Shown here piece by piece: positions 36,715 through 46,874 of a DNA stretch of 64,000 nucleotides. The position numbers and the translations under genes are program-made. The stretch lies in contig JAJKFJ010023567.1 of NCBI GenBank assembly GCA_027382625.1, positions 1 to 64,000 on the forward strand, given 5' to 3'. The DNA comes from Tetmemena sp. SeJ-2015. Its lineage: Eukaryota; Ciliophora; Spirotrichea; Sporadotrichida; Oxytrichidae. Positions within the stretch are counted from its first letter, which is position 1; every line of letters starts with the position of its first letter. The notes below the pieces were generated by a model, which saw only the letters and a list, made by a program, of their open reading frames with translations, was not told the DNA's origin and did not search any database.

Positions 36715-36960
36715 TAGCTCTTGTACCGGTTGCTATTTTTTCCTCCCTTTTCCGCGCCTGATCAGAATTGGACGTTGGGTTTTTGCGGTGACCTCTCGGA
36801 AAGCCGGTGGATTTCAGATCGACATCAGTGGAGCTAGATTGGCAAGACCACGTAGAGATCCTCCTCCATCTCTATAAAGGGAGGTAGTGCGTCATCACTA
36901 ACTAACTGACGATGGGCTTTCGCGGTGACGTGGCACAACTGATCAAGGAATCACGCCTGT
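36715..36960. other. GC-rich orphan island
   Basis: About 245 bp of markedly higher GC content in very AT-rich surroundings. It contains a near-repeat (TTTTTGCGGTGACCTC and CTTTCGCGGTGACGTGG), a TGATCA palindrome twice and several possible short hairpins. A frame of 60 codons crosses it but has no recognisable content. It could be a structured RNA gene, a SINE-like element or a fragment of mobile DNA; I could not match it to tRNA, SRP or RNase P RNA. Confidence 0.4.
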
Positions 36961-36964
36961 GAAT

Positions 36965-37670
36965 TACTTAAAATCGATTAAGTATTATATGCCCGTTAGG
37001 GGTGCTTAATTCCTAATAAATTAAATAATAGCTCTTGAAAAACTGATTAATCATATCCAAAACCAATAAAATCAATCTTTAATAAACTGTAATAACCCAT
37101 ATTTTATTTCATACTCCTTATTATTAAGGTTTTAAAATTTTTTAAAAATATTTTATTTAAAAGAGTAATATGATGGGCAATTTAATTTCTATGAATAATA
37201 TATTTTATGGCCATAATTTTCTTAAAATAACAAAATACACTTTTCTCAATAATTTTACTATTGATTTTTGGATTCACGGTAGTTTTAGAATCTCAAATTT
37301 TAATTAATCATATAAGGCTCTGGTAATAATTTCAAATGTAAGCTTTAAAAATATTCAACCTTTTGTTAAAGCAATTAGCTCAGAGTAATAGTCTACAATG
37401 GTATAGACAAAAAGAAATTAAAAAGATAGAGTCCGTTCATATATAATATCTTCAAAAAAAAGGTTCTTAAATTAATGTTTAATTTATTTTCGAACAATCA
37501 TTTGATCTGCAGCAATATCAGATAAAGAAGCATCCAAAAAGTTACTACCTTAATTTATTATTTAAATCCATTCTTCAATGAAACATCTAATTTAGATTTC
37601 ACAGTTTAATATTTTCTAAGTTACTATCACAATTAATAATTATTGCATTTCACGATTAGATGATAAAATC
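36965..37670. other. AT-rich stretch
   Basis: No gene, RNA or repeat family recognised before the TATAG element at 37674. Confidence 0.4.
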
Positions 37671-37673
37671 AAT

Positions 37674-38086
37674 TATAGTTGAGAATTAAATTAATATCAG
37701 TGATTAGTAAAACAATAAATGGAAAGTTGCAGCTTCATGGTTGTTAAATTCGTAGATTTCCTCCCAGATCTGCAGCTTGATTGAAGGCCTATCTAAATTA
37801 ATATGAGTTATTTATTTTCTCATTTTATAGAACTGCTCAACTACGAGATATGTCGAACGAACTTATTTTCATCTTCCATTTAACTTCATTGAAACTTATG
37901 TTGCTTATAACTTTGAACTGAGAACTACCATGCAAAAATTGAAAGTATATAAGGTTCTTTGAATTCCATGCTAAATCGAATCGTCATATTATTATATAAA
38001 TCTGAGACACTTTATCTGAAACTGTTTTATTCTATTATAATTTAATATATGAATTAATTTGATTTTTCATTAAATTCTCAGCTATA
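37674..38086 (+). mobile_element. TATAG element type A with well-preserved termini
   Basis: The clearest ends of the family: TATAGTTGAGAATTAAATT on the left and ATTAAATTCTCAGCTATA on the right, so the terminal inverted repeat is TATAG(C/T)TGAGAATTxAAT. The first eight bases fit TAYAGYNR, the consensus of Tc1/mariner-derived IES ends in other ciliates. The body carries GGAAAGTTGCAGCTTC and TGTTGCTTATAACTTTG. Confidence 0.85.
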
Positions 38087-38210
38087 TTAATAGTGAATTG
38101 CAAATATATTGAGAGCTTTAACTCTAGATTACGTATTAAAAGTGTATTATTATACCTATTAATATAAAGGAAAACAATTCTTAAATACAAGCTTTTCTTA
38201 TGATCTTATC

Positions 38211-38548
38211 TATCTTTCTCTAATTTAAAATGGCTGAGGCTCCTACTCCAGCTCGACCAAGCTAGTCTAACTTCCACGACACCGGCAAGCCAAGCAGCAC
38301 ACAGCCACCTACAGAGGCCAACCTCAGCAGAGCCAGCGAGGGTGCAGAATCTCCGAACTTCTTCGACAATCTTTAGCTCTCAGCTTCGGCAAGACAGAGA
38401 GACTTCACTGAAAGTCAGTAAGAGTCGAGTCACTGGCTGCGTTCTGCTTGCCTTGCCTGTGTCGTGGAAGTTAGACTAGCTGGTTCGAGCTGGTGATGGG
38501 GTAGAAGAGCCTCAGCCATTTTAAATTAGAGAAAGAAAGACAAGAGAT
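38211..38548. repeat. Inverted duplication of a gene start (palindrome)
   Basis: The arm at 38211-38305 (ending CACCGGCAAGCCAAGCAG) and the arm at 38443-38548 are inverted copies of about 90% identity, separated by about 137 bp. Each arm includes an AT-rich leader (CTTTCTCTAATTTAAA) followed by ATGGCTGAGGCTC, so the structure has two convergently oriented ATG starts. Small indels shift the frame in the right arm. Confidence 0.8.
38230..38496 (+). CDS. 88-aa Ser/Pro/Gln-rich ORF within the palindrome
   Basis: ATG 38230 to TGA 38494-38496, starting MAEAPTPARPSQSNFHDTGK and continuing through a Ser/Gln-rich loop region. The last ~28 codons are read through the inverted arm, which is unlikely to be the natural C-terminus. 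It looks like the disordered N-terminus of a larger protein whose other coding pieces were not found nearby. A truncated homologous start lies on the opposite strand from about 38532. Confidence 0.4.
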
Positions 38549-38569
38549 CATGAAGAATTCTTTTCTTTT

Positions 38570-39230
38570 AGATTCTCAGGTATAATTAATTCATTTATTA
38601 ATTGTAATTCATAATTGCAGAGTGAGGAAATCTTAGTTTCTTTTTTTGAAATTAGCCTTTTCATTGAAAGTAACTAAAAACTAAGATGCAAGTAAACCTT
38701 GAAATTTTTAATCCTAATTTGAATATAATTTTTGGGTTTAGATATTATCGGCTCTAATATATCAATTCTTTTCTTTTAATTAATCTGATTTTAGAGTTGA
38801 AACTAATTGCCAAATGCAAACTCGTTTATAAGATTGAGATTATTCCTAAGAGATTCCCAAATAAGTCAAGCAAACCAAATATGGCACGAGAAATATGCTT
38901 TTACCTTTCAGCTGGAGTAAGATAATTGACGACATAATTTATAGAGAACTAAGGATCAAACCTTTTGCGGTTAAACAAAATTAAGCAGTGTTTAACAATA
39001 TCCGATATTCCATAAACCACTGAAATTTCACAAATGAAAAAAGCGAAAATAAAAGTCAAGGACAAGCAAAAAATATTTGAAGTTTTAAAAAGGAACTTAA
39101 AGGAAAGTTAGTTTCTGCATATGTTCTCAATCGTAAAATCGTATTTCACTATTATCCATTATATATTTTTACACATGAAATTGTTTGTTTGTTTTTTTTA
39201 ATATTATGGGTGAAATACGATTATGAGAGC
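38570..39230. other. AT-rich stretch
   Basis: No gene recognised. A TCAGGTATAAT near 38580 recalls a TATAG-element terminus, but no body follows. Confidence 0.35.
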
Positions 39231-39239
39231 AATAGTACA

Positions 39240-40245
39240 ATGACAATTTCATTTCAGTCTCTATTTATAACTGAATATTTTTAGTTTGACTGTGTCTTAG
39301 ATTTTCCCTGTTTTGAATTCAGAGATTTGTGTTCTTTTATTTCTTTTGGATACTCTTTAACTCAATTTTTAAAAGTTTAGCTGCCTTCACCTTGATCATG
39401 AGTCCTCTTTAAATTGAGTAATCATTTATCTTACTTCAGTTTATTGGGAAGTGCCTCTTCTCTTTACTAATTCTTTGTGCTTGACTCATATGCCAAGTTT
39501 CATTAGAAGAGTCTTGTTAGTATCAAAGAGTTCCAGTTCGGCAATGATATTCACTATAAAGCCAGATTATATCTGAAATTAATCGGTTACTTAGTGCGAA
39601 TTAATGCTAAAACCTCAACATATATCTAAAATAAGATTATAACCTTCAAGGTTTACTTAAATTTTAGTCTTTGAGATACTTGCAGTGAATAAGATAAGCG
39701 ACAAATGTAGGGCTTAAGAGTCCCTTACTCTGCCATTTTGAGATTATTATTTAAATAATGAATTTATTAATAGACTCTTGTTAAGCTAACTATGGTTAAA
39801 GCTCTAAATATACTTAAGAAGTCATTTTAATTATTTTTTTTTATCATCTATTCGTGTCTAATCTATAATATGCTCTATAATATATCTTAAAATGTATAAT
39901 TAAGAAAACTCTTTCTCTTAGCTTTGAGAAATAAAGATATTCTTCCAGTCTCTGTCAGACAAAGCCTCTAAAATTTTGATAAGAATATTAATGTTACCAT
40001 TATTTTTGGGTTCAAACTGTTCAATAAGTTTTTGAATTTTACTGTCAATATAAATAAATATTGAAGACTTTGTAATTAAGCCTTTAAACTTTTAGGTATA
40101 TATCTAGTATTATTAAGAACAGGACAACAATGGTGGTGATAATATGCTAAATTATTGTAGTGTCTTTTTCTACATAGTCTATCAACATGTTTTGAGAGTC
40201 TCCATCAGTAATAGTCTGTCTTAGCTCCGTGATGTTGTAAATCAT
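39240..40245 (-). CDS. Unidentified interrupted membrane-protein gene
   Basis: ATG 40245 begins MIYNITELRQTITDGDSQNM. A membrane helix (IITTIVVLFLIILDIYL) follows at residues ~36-52. After a break near 40045, KLIEQFEPKNNGNINILIK and ILEALSDRDWKNIFIS continue in a good frame to about 39900. Further pieces near 39560-39240 include IVNIIAELELFDTNKTLLMK and a Lys-rich end (IKVKAAKLLKIELKSIQKK). Order and composition suggest one gene. Junctions and family are unresolved. Confidence 0.45.
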
Positions 40246-40719
40246 TATAAATTTATTATCATTTATTCAAATTATTTAAAAATAAAAAAATATTAACAAA
40301 TTGAGTTGTCCTGATTCCAAAAAGACACAAAGTACATTAACTAACTTTTCAAGCACCTCTCACTAAATCTGAAGCTACTCTTTAATTCTTATTTATTATT
40401 TTCTTTGTAGTTTTCACATTAAATCTTAAAATGGTAATTATTTAAAAATGAGTTGATTTATTTCATTTTTTTTTCTTTACTTTTTGTTTTACGATATCTC
40501 CAATGTAAAGAAAATATAGAATCTAAAATACTAAAAATTTTAACTAATGATTTGGATCTAACCAGATAGTTCTTCAGAAGTTAGATAATCAAGAAACTAT
40601 TTTCCTAATTAAGTTTATGCTTAAATACATCTTAAATGGATGTCAAAATATATTTTTAATAAATTATAACAATTGCTCCAAGCTCATCTAGGATGTTGCA
40701 AATTTTATGGTTTTCTCAA

Positions 40720-42045
40720 TCAAAGCTTTCTAACTAGATGTGTTTTCCTAATTTTGAACTTTAAATATTCAAAATGTTCTCTATTGAGCATGGGCATGTG
40801 GTTAAATGCAGTATGCATTAGAAAGTAGCTGACCACTCTCAAAGCCATTGAGTAAAGCTCGTTTTTGAGTGTCATCATCCTTAAGCCAGTGTCTAATTCT
40901 AACAACAGGAGGGATGTCCAAATCAAGAGAAGCTTAACCTGTGGACGATACATTCTATAAATCGGTAAGGAAGACATCGGGAGGGGTGGGAACTTATTAT
41001 TCTGAAATAGATCGGATAGTAATCACCACCTTGAAAATATACACCAAGGGAGAATGCTTGACAAACTGGCTACTTTATTTAGGAGCTTGAGCTTTTACAC
41101 TGAAATCAATCGAAGCTATCATTCTCAATTGCAGAAGCTGTGTTGCTTAAAAGTCATGAACATTCTTGAAGATGCGCGAGCGCATCTTCAAGAATTTCTT
41201 CCCTATAAATAATTAGATTATGGCGAAGGACACCCTCAACCACTGATTTCGCATATAAACCTTAGGTCTGTAGTAAGTGATACTTTTTATAGTAGGCACT
41301 TAAGTTATTCTCTAATTGTATACAAAATTCTCAGATCATCAAACTCTTTTTGAATAAACCCTATAGTATCACATATTGTGATATTATTTTGAACCTTCTG
41401 TCCTAATTTGCAATTACTGTGATGTTGCTATATAGCCTCGACGTTTTAACTGCTAAAGAGTGGTGAAATTTGATGGAAATTATTTTCTTGGGGACTTTTA
41501 ATGAGCATACTTTACTAAATAATTACTAAATTTTATGAGAGTCTAGAGCATCTGGCTTCAAGATCTATTGGAGAGTGCTTTAGGATGAGGGCTGGAGATA
41601 GTAAATGATAACATTGCTGTACTTAAGAGTTTAAGATCTTACTCCTAGCGAGAGACAGCTTAGTGCTATTATAGCCCTTTGGAAGAAACTAACATCTTTC
41701 CTTAGCTTCCATAGACCAAGCACCTATAGATTCTATTATTTTTTATTTCCTGATAGAATCCAAATGATCGCTTTTGTACCTTTAATTGCCTTGAAACTCC
41801 TTGATCGTGAACACCTAAAGACAGGAAAAGAATTTTAAAACTCTCTGGGCATCCCTATATTTTTATGACTTCCGAGTTCTTCCTTTCTCGCGATAAAGCG
41901 AGCCCCTTTTAAGCTTGCTTCTCCTTTACATTTCTTGGGATTTTAGTAGGGTAATGTGATTACTTAACCTGTTGGAAAGAAACCTCTATTTTAACTCCTA
42001 CCACGGTACCGTAGCTATGTCGCTCTTAGCAGGTGCAACATGCTT
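40720..42045 (-). CDS. Large unidentified ORF in two frames (about 400 codons)
   Basis: From about 42045 down to 41130, minus-strand DNA stays open for about 290 codons with one small frame adjustment near 41300: basic N-part (QEMQRRSKLKRGSLYREKG), then IGFIQKEFDDLRILYTIRE, NNLSAYYKKYHLLQTQGL and VVEGVLRHNLIIYREEILED. A second piece (about 41120-40780) reads MIASIDFSVKAQAPK, PTPPDVFLTDLQNVSS, DIPPVVRIRHWLKDDDTQKR and ALLNGFESGQLLSNAY. The two pieces meet at a perfect 16-bp hairpin (41162-41195). The LRILYTIRENNLSAYYKKY part faintly recalls SPX-type helices, but this is not sufficient for a call. The start is not identified. Confidence 0.5.
41162..41195. repeat. Perfect 16-bp inverted repeat with 2-nt loop
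   Basis: ATTCTTGAAGATGCGC, then GA, then its exact inverse complement. It is unusually GC-rich at its centre for this region. It sits exactly where the coding frame of the surrounding minus-strand gene changes. Confidence 0.9.
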
Positions 42046-42434
42046 TACTATTTTTAATTTAATAAATTCCCTATTTAATAACAGAAGACTAATGTTTACA
42101 TCATTTATTTTTAATAAGCAATTATATTAAAAGCTTAGCCCAGTTTTATTATTTTTATTCAGCATTTATCAGTCTTCATAAAAATGGGAATTTTTATTTT
42201 CGTTTTCATAATTAAAAAGATTTTCAATGTCCAAATCCATAAATAATTAATTTAATTTGTTTGTTTTTTTTAAAACTTTTTCTCAAAAATAATTTTAAGC
42301 TGTGGGTATAGGTTCGCTTTATCTTAGATAATAAATTTGATAAACTAAAAGTATTAAATCTATAGGCACATAAACTTAAGTCCTCTATTAAAAGCCTCTC
42401 GTTAATTAATAGCTCTCTATAACTATGATGAACT

Positions 42435-43200
42435 ATGAGCACAAGCTATAAAGCTACTAATGCAACTCAAAAAATAATCAATCTTAATATTATTTTAGAC
42501 AAAGTAGGCGCAGCAGACGTAGTTCAATTCCTGAAGAACTTTATCCCGATACCAATGGCCAGCAACAACCATACTCATCTTGTTTTCTTCAAGCAGCTCT
42601 AGAATCAATTCAGCTTAAAGGCAGACCTATACTCCTACCTCAAGTACCAGTGTAAGCCATTCCTATGCTTAATCAATAACTATAGCTGACTTCAATATCC
42701 CATCCTTAAAAAAGATAAATCTCATATTTTTGAGAGATGTTCCTTTGAAGAGAGAACATCTACTTCACTCCTCAGACATTGCGCACATATCTGCGCCAAA
42801 TTTGCCTGAGTTCTATTCAACCAATCTATTTAAGATGATCAAGGATGACAAGGAGCTCCTCAGTCATCTCTACTATTATGAGGGCTTGGTAGAACTCCCA
42901 GAGAGCCTCTTTTGTTGGCTGTACTTAGCACCTTGAGGTATGAATATCTTCAGGAAGCTTGTCCACTCTTAATAACTCCGAGTGGCAGTCCAAAGAGAGG
43001 ATGAGAAGCTAGAAACCATTGAAGTCAGTCAAGAGATACTCTATAACCTAGAAAGTCTATTCCATTCTACTCTATTAAAATATATTCTTAATTAAAATCC
43101 TATAGATTAAAAGAGGAGGGCACTCGCCTTGATCAGAGCAAAGCCACCTAGTAATAAACAGCAAACGAAGCGGAAGATCTTGAGACAGCTTACAATTTGA
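42435..43200 (+). CDS. Unidentified gene with in-frame TGA codons or interruptions
   Basis: ATG 42435 starts MSTSYKATNATQKIINLN. ILDKVGAADVVQFLKNFIP and HLVFFKQLQNQFSLKADLYS follow before an in-frame TGA at about 42690. From about 42735 another frame reads HISAPNLPEFYSTNLFKMIK, DDKELLSHLYYYEGLVELP and ESLFCWLYLAP, then TGA, then (same frame) GMNIFRKLVHSQQLRV. A Lys/Arg-rich end at TGA 43198-43200 closes it. Codon use and composition look real. The breaks are probably short IESs. No family recognised. Confidence 0.5.
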
Positions 43201-43209
43201 CCATAATGA

Positions 43210-43727
43210 GATAACATCCCAAAAAAATAATATCGATTTTATTTTATAGATGAAAATTTAATATATTTAAAAAAAAAAACTTTAAATATTTAAATAGATT
43301 TATGTAATTATAGAGACGGTATATTAACCGAAATATGCGATGCATATTGGAGCTACTTTAAAATGCATGTATTCTTAATTTAAAATTTTTCTTAATCAAA
43401 TTCTATAGAAGTCTTCTTGTAACTCATTTAAGTCTTAATTCTCAAAATAAGCTTAATTTATCCCGTTTTTGAATTCATTTTAGATTAAAGAAATTTAGTA
43501 ACTATATTTTGTTTAAATGAAGTCTGTTTGGCTTAAAATTGTCTTATTTTTTTAATCTTGAAATAAAAAAGTAGTCTTTATTTCTTTGCAATAATCAATT
43601 ATTGAGGAACCTACTTTGATAAGAGGTTCCACTATTTATTTTAAATTATCAACAATAAAAAGATTAAACAAGAAATTCCAAATGATTAATAAAAATAAAT
43701 CTTAATTTATTCCAATATATAATTAAA
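43210..43727. other. AT-rich spacer
   Basis: No coding or repeat signal recognised. Confidence 0.4.
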
Positions 43728-44640
43728 TCACTCATCTTTCTCAATCGTTTCCCTACTGTACTTTGCAGTATTCCTGCTTTATTGATTCAAGAGACCTCCT
43801 AATAATACTTTCGTGTTAGGCTTCAGAGAGCATAAAGTTTTCTCAGCTTGGGACTTCTTACTAAAAACCTTCACTCGTGAGAATACATCATCGATTGGAT
43901 TGAATGGTGATGAGTAGGGAGCATTGTGTATGAGCTAGATCTCCTCACAAAGAAATCGGCACTTTATGCGAATGGTTAGCTCCGACGCTAACAAAAACAC
44001 CATTGTAGTATCTAGTGAGAGAATTTCCTTTTGTCTTCTTAGCTCTATCACAAGGTCTTCTATCTTTATCGACATCTTTCACAGCATAAAGATTTCTAAC
44101 CCTTAACCTGTACTGAGTATCACTAGAGCTGCAATGGTGACAGCTTGATCTTTTTAATAAACAATATCTGATTTTGGTAGGGCTTTGCCCATGACCGTAT
44201 ATTGACTATGAGGGGCTTGAAAATATTTAATCTAGATATATTATGTTTAAGCCAGCCCTGGCGAGATCCAACACATTACATAAATTCTAAGCTTTGTGCT
44301 CTTTATTAGATCAACCCTATTGGTAGACAAGTTATAGAAAAAGCGCATGACCTTGCATTTCACACAATGAGAGATGTAGATTAGTCTTTCATAGGATAGT
44401 AATTGGTTTCTTGAATCAGTACAATAAGTGCGGGCTTTTTAAATTGATTATTAATTTTACATTCCTAATAATTTACTTTACTTTAAATTAGTCTGAGTTG
44501 GTTCATTGTTAGCTTCTTATCTGGATATCGTCTATGAATTTCAGGCATCACCGCTCTAAGATAGGTGAGTCTAACCTGAGAGGGTGTGATCGCTCAGGAG
44601 ATTGTATAAGTTTTAATAAATGAGATGCAATCTCTTATAA
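43728..44640 (-). pseudogene. Tc1/mariner-IS630-type transposase remnant
   Basis: A 115-codon frame (44075 to TGA 43728-43730) ends with IHNAPYSSPFNPIDDVFSRVK. This matches the HNAPYSPELNPIE-x-x-FS-x-(L/V)K block around the third acidic residue of IS630/Tc1 transposases (here D in PIDD). Upstream, in other frames, come QAVTIAALVILSTGQGLEIF (like the first catalytic strand region) and RLTYLRAVMPEIHRRYPDKK (HTH-like) up to about 44640. The frames are discontinuous and the expected first catalytic Asp was not identified, so it is decayed or interrupted. No terminal inverted repeats were found around it. Confidence 0.6.
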
Positions 44641-44959
44641 GCTTATTGTGGCTGGGATTGCTATTGTTTAATAGCTCCCTGACATACAGTCTGGATAATA
44701 AATATTCAAAAAGCGAGTAACTGCTTTAATAAAGAGTAGGTGGAAATAGACGTTGCTGTTTTCACTAAGTTCGCTGATCCAAAATAATGTAGAAGATCGA
44801 TGATTCTTCAGTTTGCATCAGTAATAGAAAGAAAAACTTTATAATTTCTTTATCTACCTCATTCATGATATATCCTTCTTGAATGCCAAAGTGTATCTGA
44901 ACTCGTAAGACTACTCCATTAAAATTTAAAATATCTTAAATAATTAAAAACCATATTAT

Positions 44960-45720
44960 TAATCCTTTAGCAAATAAGAATTAGATTATAGTTGTCTTTC
45001 TCTTTTTTTATGTTTTAATTTTAATCTAAACATATTTGACACCTAAAATGTTACATTATTTGAGTGATCGTTGGTATTTATTTATTTAATTTTGAATAAA
45101 TCATACCAGCAGTGTACGCAAAACTTAAAACAGTGAAAGGATGAATCACTCTCAGAAATGCTTCTAAAGTAGTTTTCTTGCACCTTTATGTATGATCTCT
45201 AAAATTTTCTTCTCTTTGTTTTAGCAAGTTAATTTAAAATACCCTCAAATTTACTTATTCTAATTTGTGAGATAAAAGATTTATAAATTATTAAACGAAA
45301 AAATATATTAGTAAAATTATATAAAATATTGAAATCTCACTAAAGGGCTTTCAGTTTTGACTGTCAAAGCCACTTTTATAAGAGAAATATAATAATAAAA
45401 TATTATATATCTAAATCTTAAAGCACAAAGTTTAATAATAAAATTAACAAATGAAAGCAGGATCTCTATTTAATCTTAAAATTTTAATTATAAACTAGAA
45501 GATTATGTATGGTAAGTGTAAAATGATTTTTAAATTTTTTTAGAAACGCATTAGAATATTTGTGTGATAAATTTAATCTAGGATATATTTAATATTTAAT
45601 TGCCTCTTTTTTATGTTTGATAACAGAATAATTCTAATTTTTATTTGGCTAGCTGATATAATATTTTAACTTCTTGAAATAGATGAATAGTCAATAAAAA
45701 GCTGAATCGTGTTACTGAAT
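44960..45720. other. AT-rich stretch
   Basis: Nothing recognised between the transposase remnant and the small TIR element. Confidence 0.4.
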
Positions 45721-45725
45721 ATTTA

Positions 45726-46226
45726 TATAGGTCAAACACGAATAGTTGATTGCTGATTTTAAAATTCTTAAATGCAACGAAGCTTAATTACAAGTCAGAG
45801 TTTAATTAATTCAGTTCAAAAATTAAAATGAAAATTTAATGGAACCCGGAGAACACTACTCATAACATCGGATTCATACTAAAAAATGCATTCCCAATTT
45901 CTAGAAATCATAGACTTGAATTCCTATTAGCTTAAAATGATGCCATTGATGAAGAGGGGGCATTACTGTATAATTCGCACATTTCCACCAATAAGATGAA
46001 AGTATTAGTCATCCTAATGTCGATATGCAATCAGATAAACACTATTTCGAAAGCAACTAATTCCTTTCTAATGCAGTTAAAAATATCTGTACTTATCTAA
46101 AGATAAACTTTCTCAAAATACATATTTCACTAAGGATTTAGACTTGTAATTAAGATTCTTGCACTTTTTGGTCGTTGTATTTATGAATTTTAAAATCAGA
46201 AATCAACTATTCGTATTAGACCTATA
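45726..46226. mobile_element. 0.5-kb TIR element with TATAGGTC ends and an internal ORF
   Basis: Inverted repeats of about 55 bp: TATAGGTCAAACACGAATAG then TTGATTGCTGATTTTAAAAT on the left, and the inverse complement with a few changes at 46165-46226. The outer bases are TATAG, like the TATAG family, but the rest of the sequence is different. Most of the interior is one ORF. The flanks are TA-rich, so a target duplication of TA is likely but cannot be proven here. Confidence 0.75.
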
Positions 46227-46250
46227 ATATGTTTTTTTTTATTAATTTGA
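45828..46250 (+). CDS. 140-aa ORF carried by the 0.5-kb TIR element
   Basis: ATG 45828 to TGA 46248-46250, reading TAA/TAG as Gln: MKIQWNPENTTHNIGFILKN, a polar segment with NDAIDEEGALLYNSHIS, then a hydrophobic stretch (MKVLVILMSICNQINT). The last ~25 codons read through the right inverted repeat, so the natural stop may differ. It is small for a transposase and has no DDE-like pattern. It could be an element-borne solo ORF comparable in concept to ORFs in some ciliate germline elements; function unknown. Confidence 0.45.
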
Positions 46251-46479
46251 TCCTTAGTAATATAGAGATTGATTATTTATGCCAATATTATAGCATACAA
46301 TATATTTCAGTGAAATCTAAATGTATATTCAATTTGAATTAATTGAAATGCATATATTTCTTTATAAGTCGTTTATATTATTAATTAGGGAGATTTATGA
46401 AGCAAAATAACGGCGATTTGGATTATATTTCGGACAGCATTACTTTATATTTAAAAAAAAAAAGATTAATTTATAAGTA

Positions 46480-46868
46480 AAAATTAAATGAAAATTAGGA
46501 TTTAATAAAATAATAAATGTTGAGCTCTAAAATATTGGCTGTTAAAATGCATGCTACTACATTCAATATGAAGCTTGCTCGATAGTATAAGTTTGTTATG
46601 CTGAAATTTAGATAGGATATGGTTTTGAAGTAATATCAATATTGCAAACTCTGAATAAATAAATGAGTAAGGTTTAAACATGTGATGGAGGTAACTCTCT
46701 CTGCGGTCTTGCTATGAAGAGCACAAAATGTTGAAAATTGCTTATAATTTAATCCTTAATTTAATGATAATTAATAAGCTCAATGGTTAACTCCTCAACT
46801 GCCACTCATTTTTAAAATTTATAAATTAAATATTAATTTATTCTTTTTTTTATTAAATTCTATATTTA
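46480..46868 (+). mobile_element. TATAG element type B, degenerate ends
   Basis: The body aligns to the 11621 copy (ATTGGCTGTTAAAATGC, TTCAATATGAAGCTTGCTCGA, GGAGGTAACTCTCTCTG, TTTTTTTATTAAATTCTAT). The ends have lost the TATAG motif. Confidence 0.6.
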
Positions 46869-46874
46869 TAATTT

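Noticed and set aside
36695..36877. 60-codon ORF in the GC-rich island
   Set aside because: Base composition alone opens the frame; the peptide has no domain-like features and the internal DNA repeats suggest non-coding function.
40720..40977. ORF starting MSSLPIYRMYRP on the minus strand
   Set aside because: A neighbouring frame (PTPPDVFLTDLQNVSS and following) is continuous with the upstream coding piece and more protein-like.
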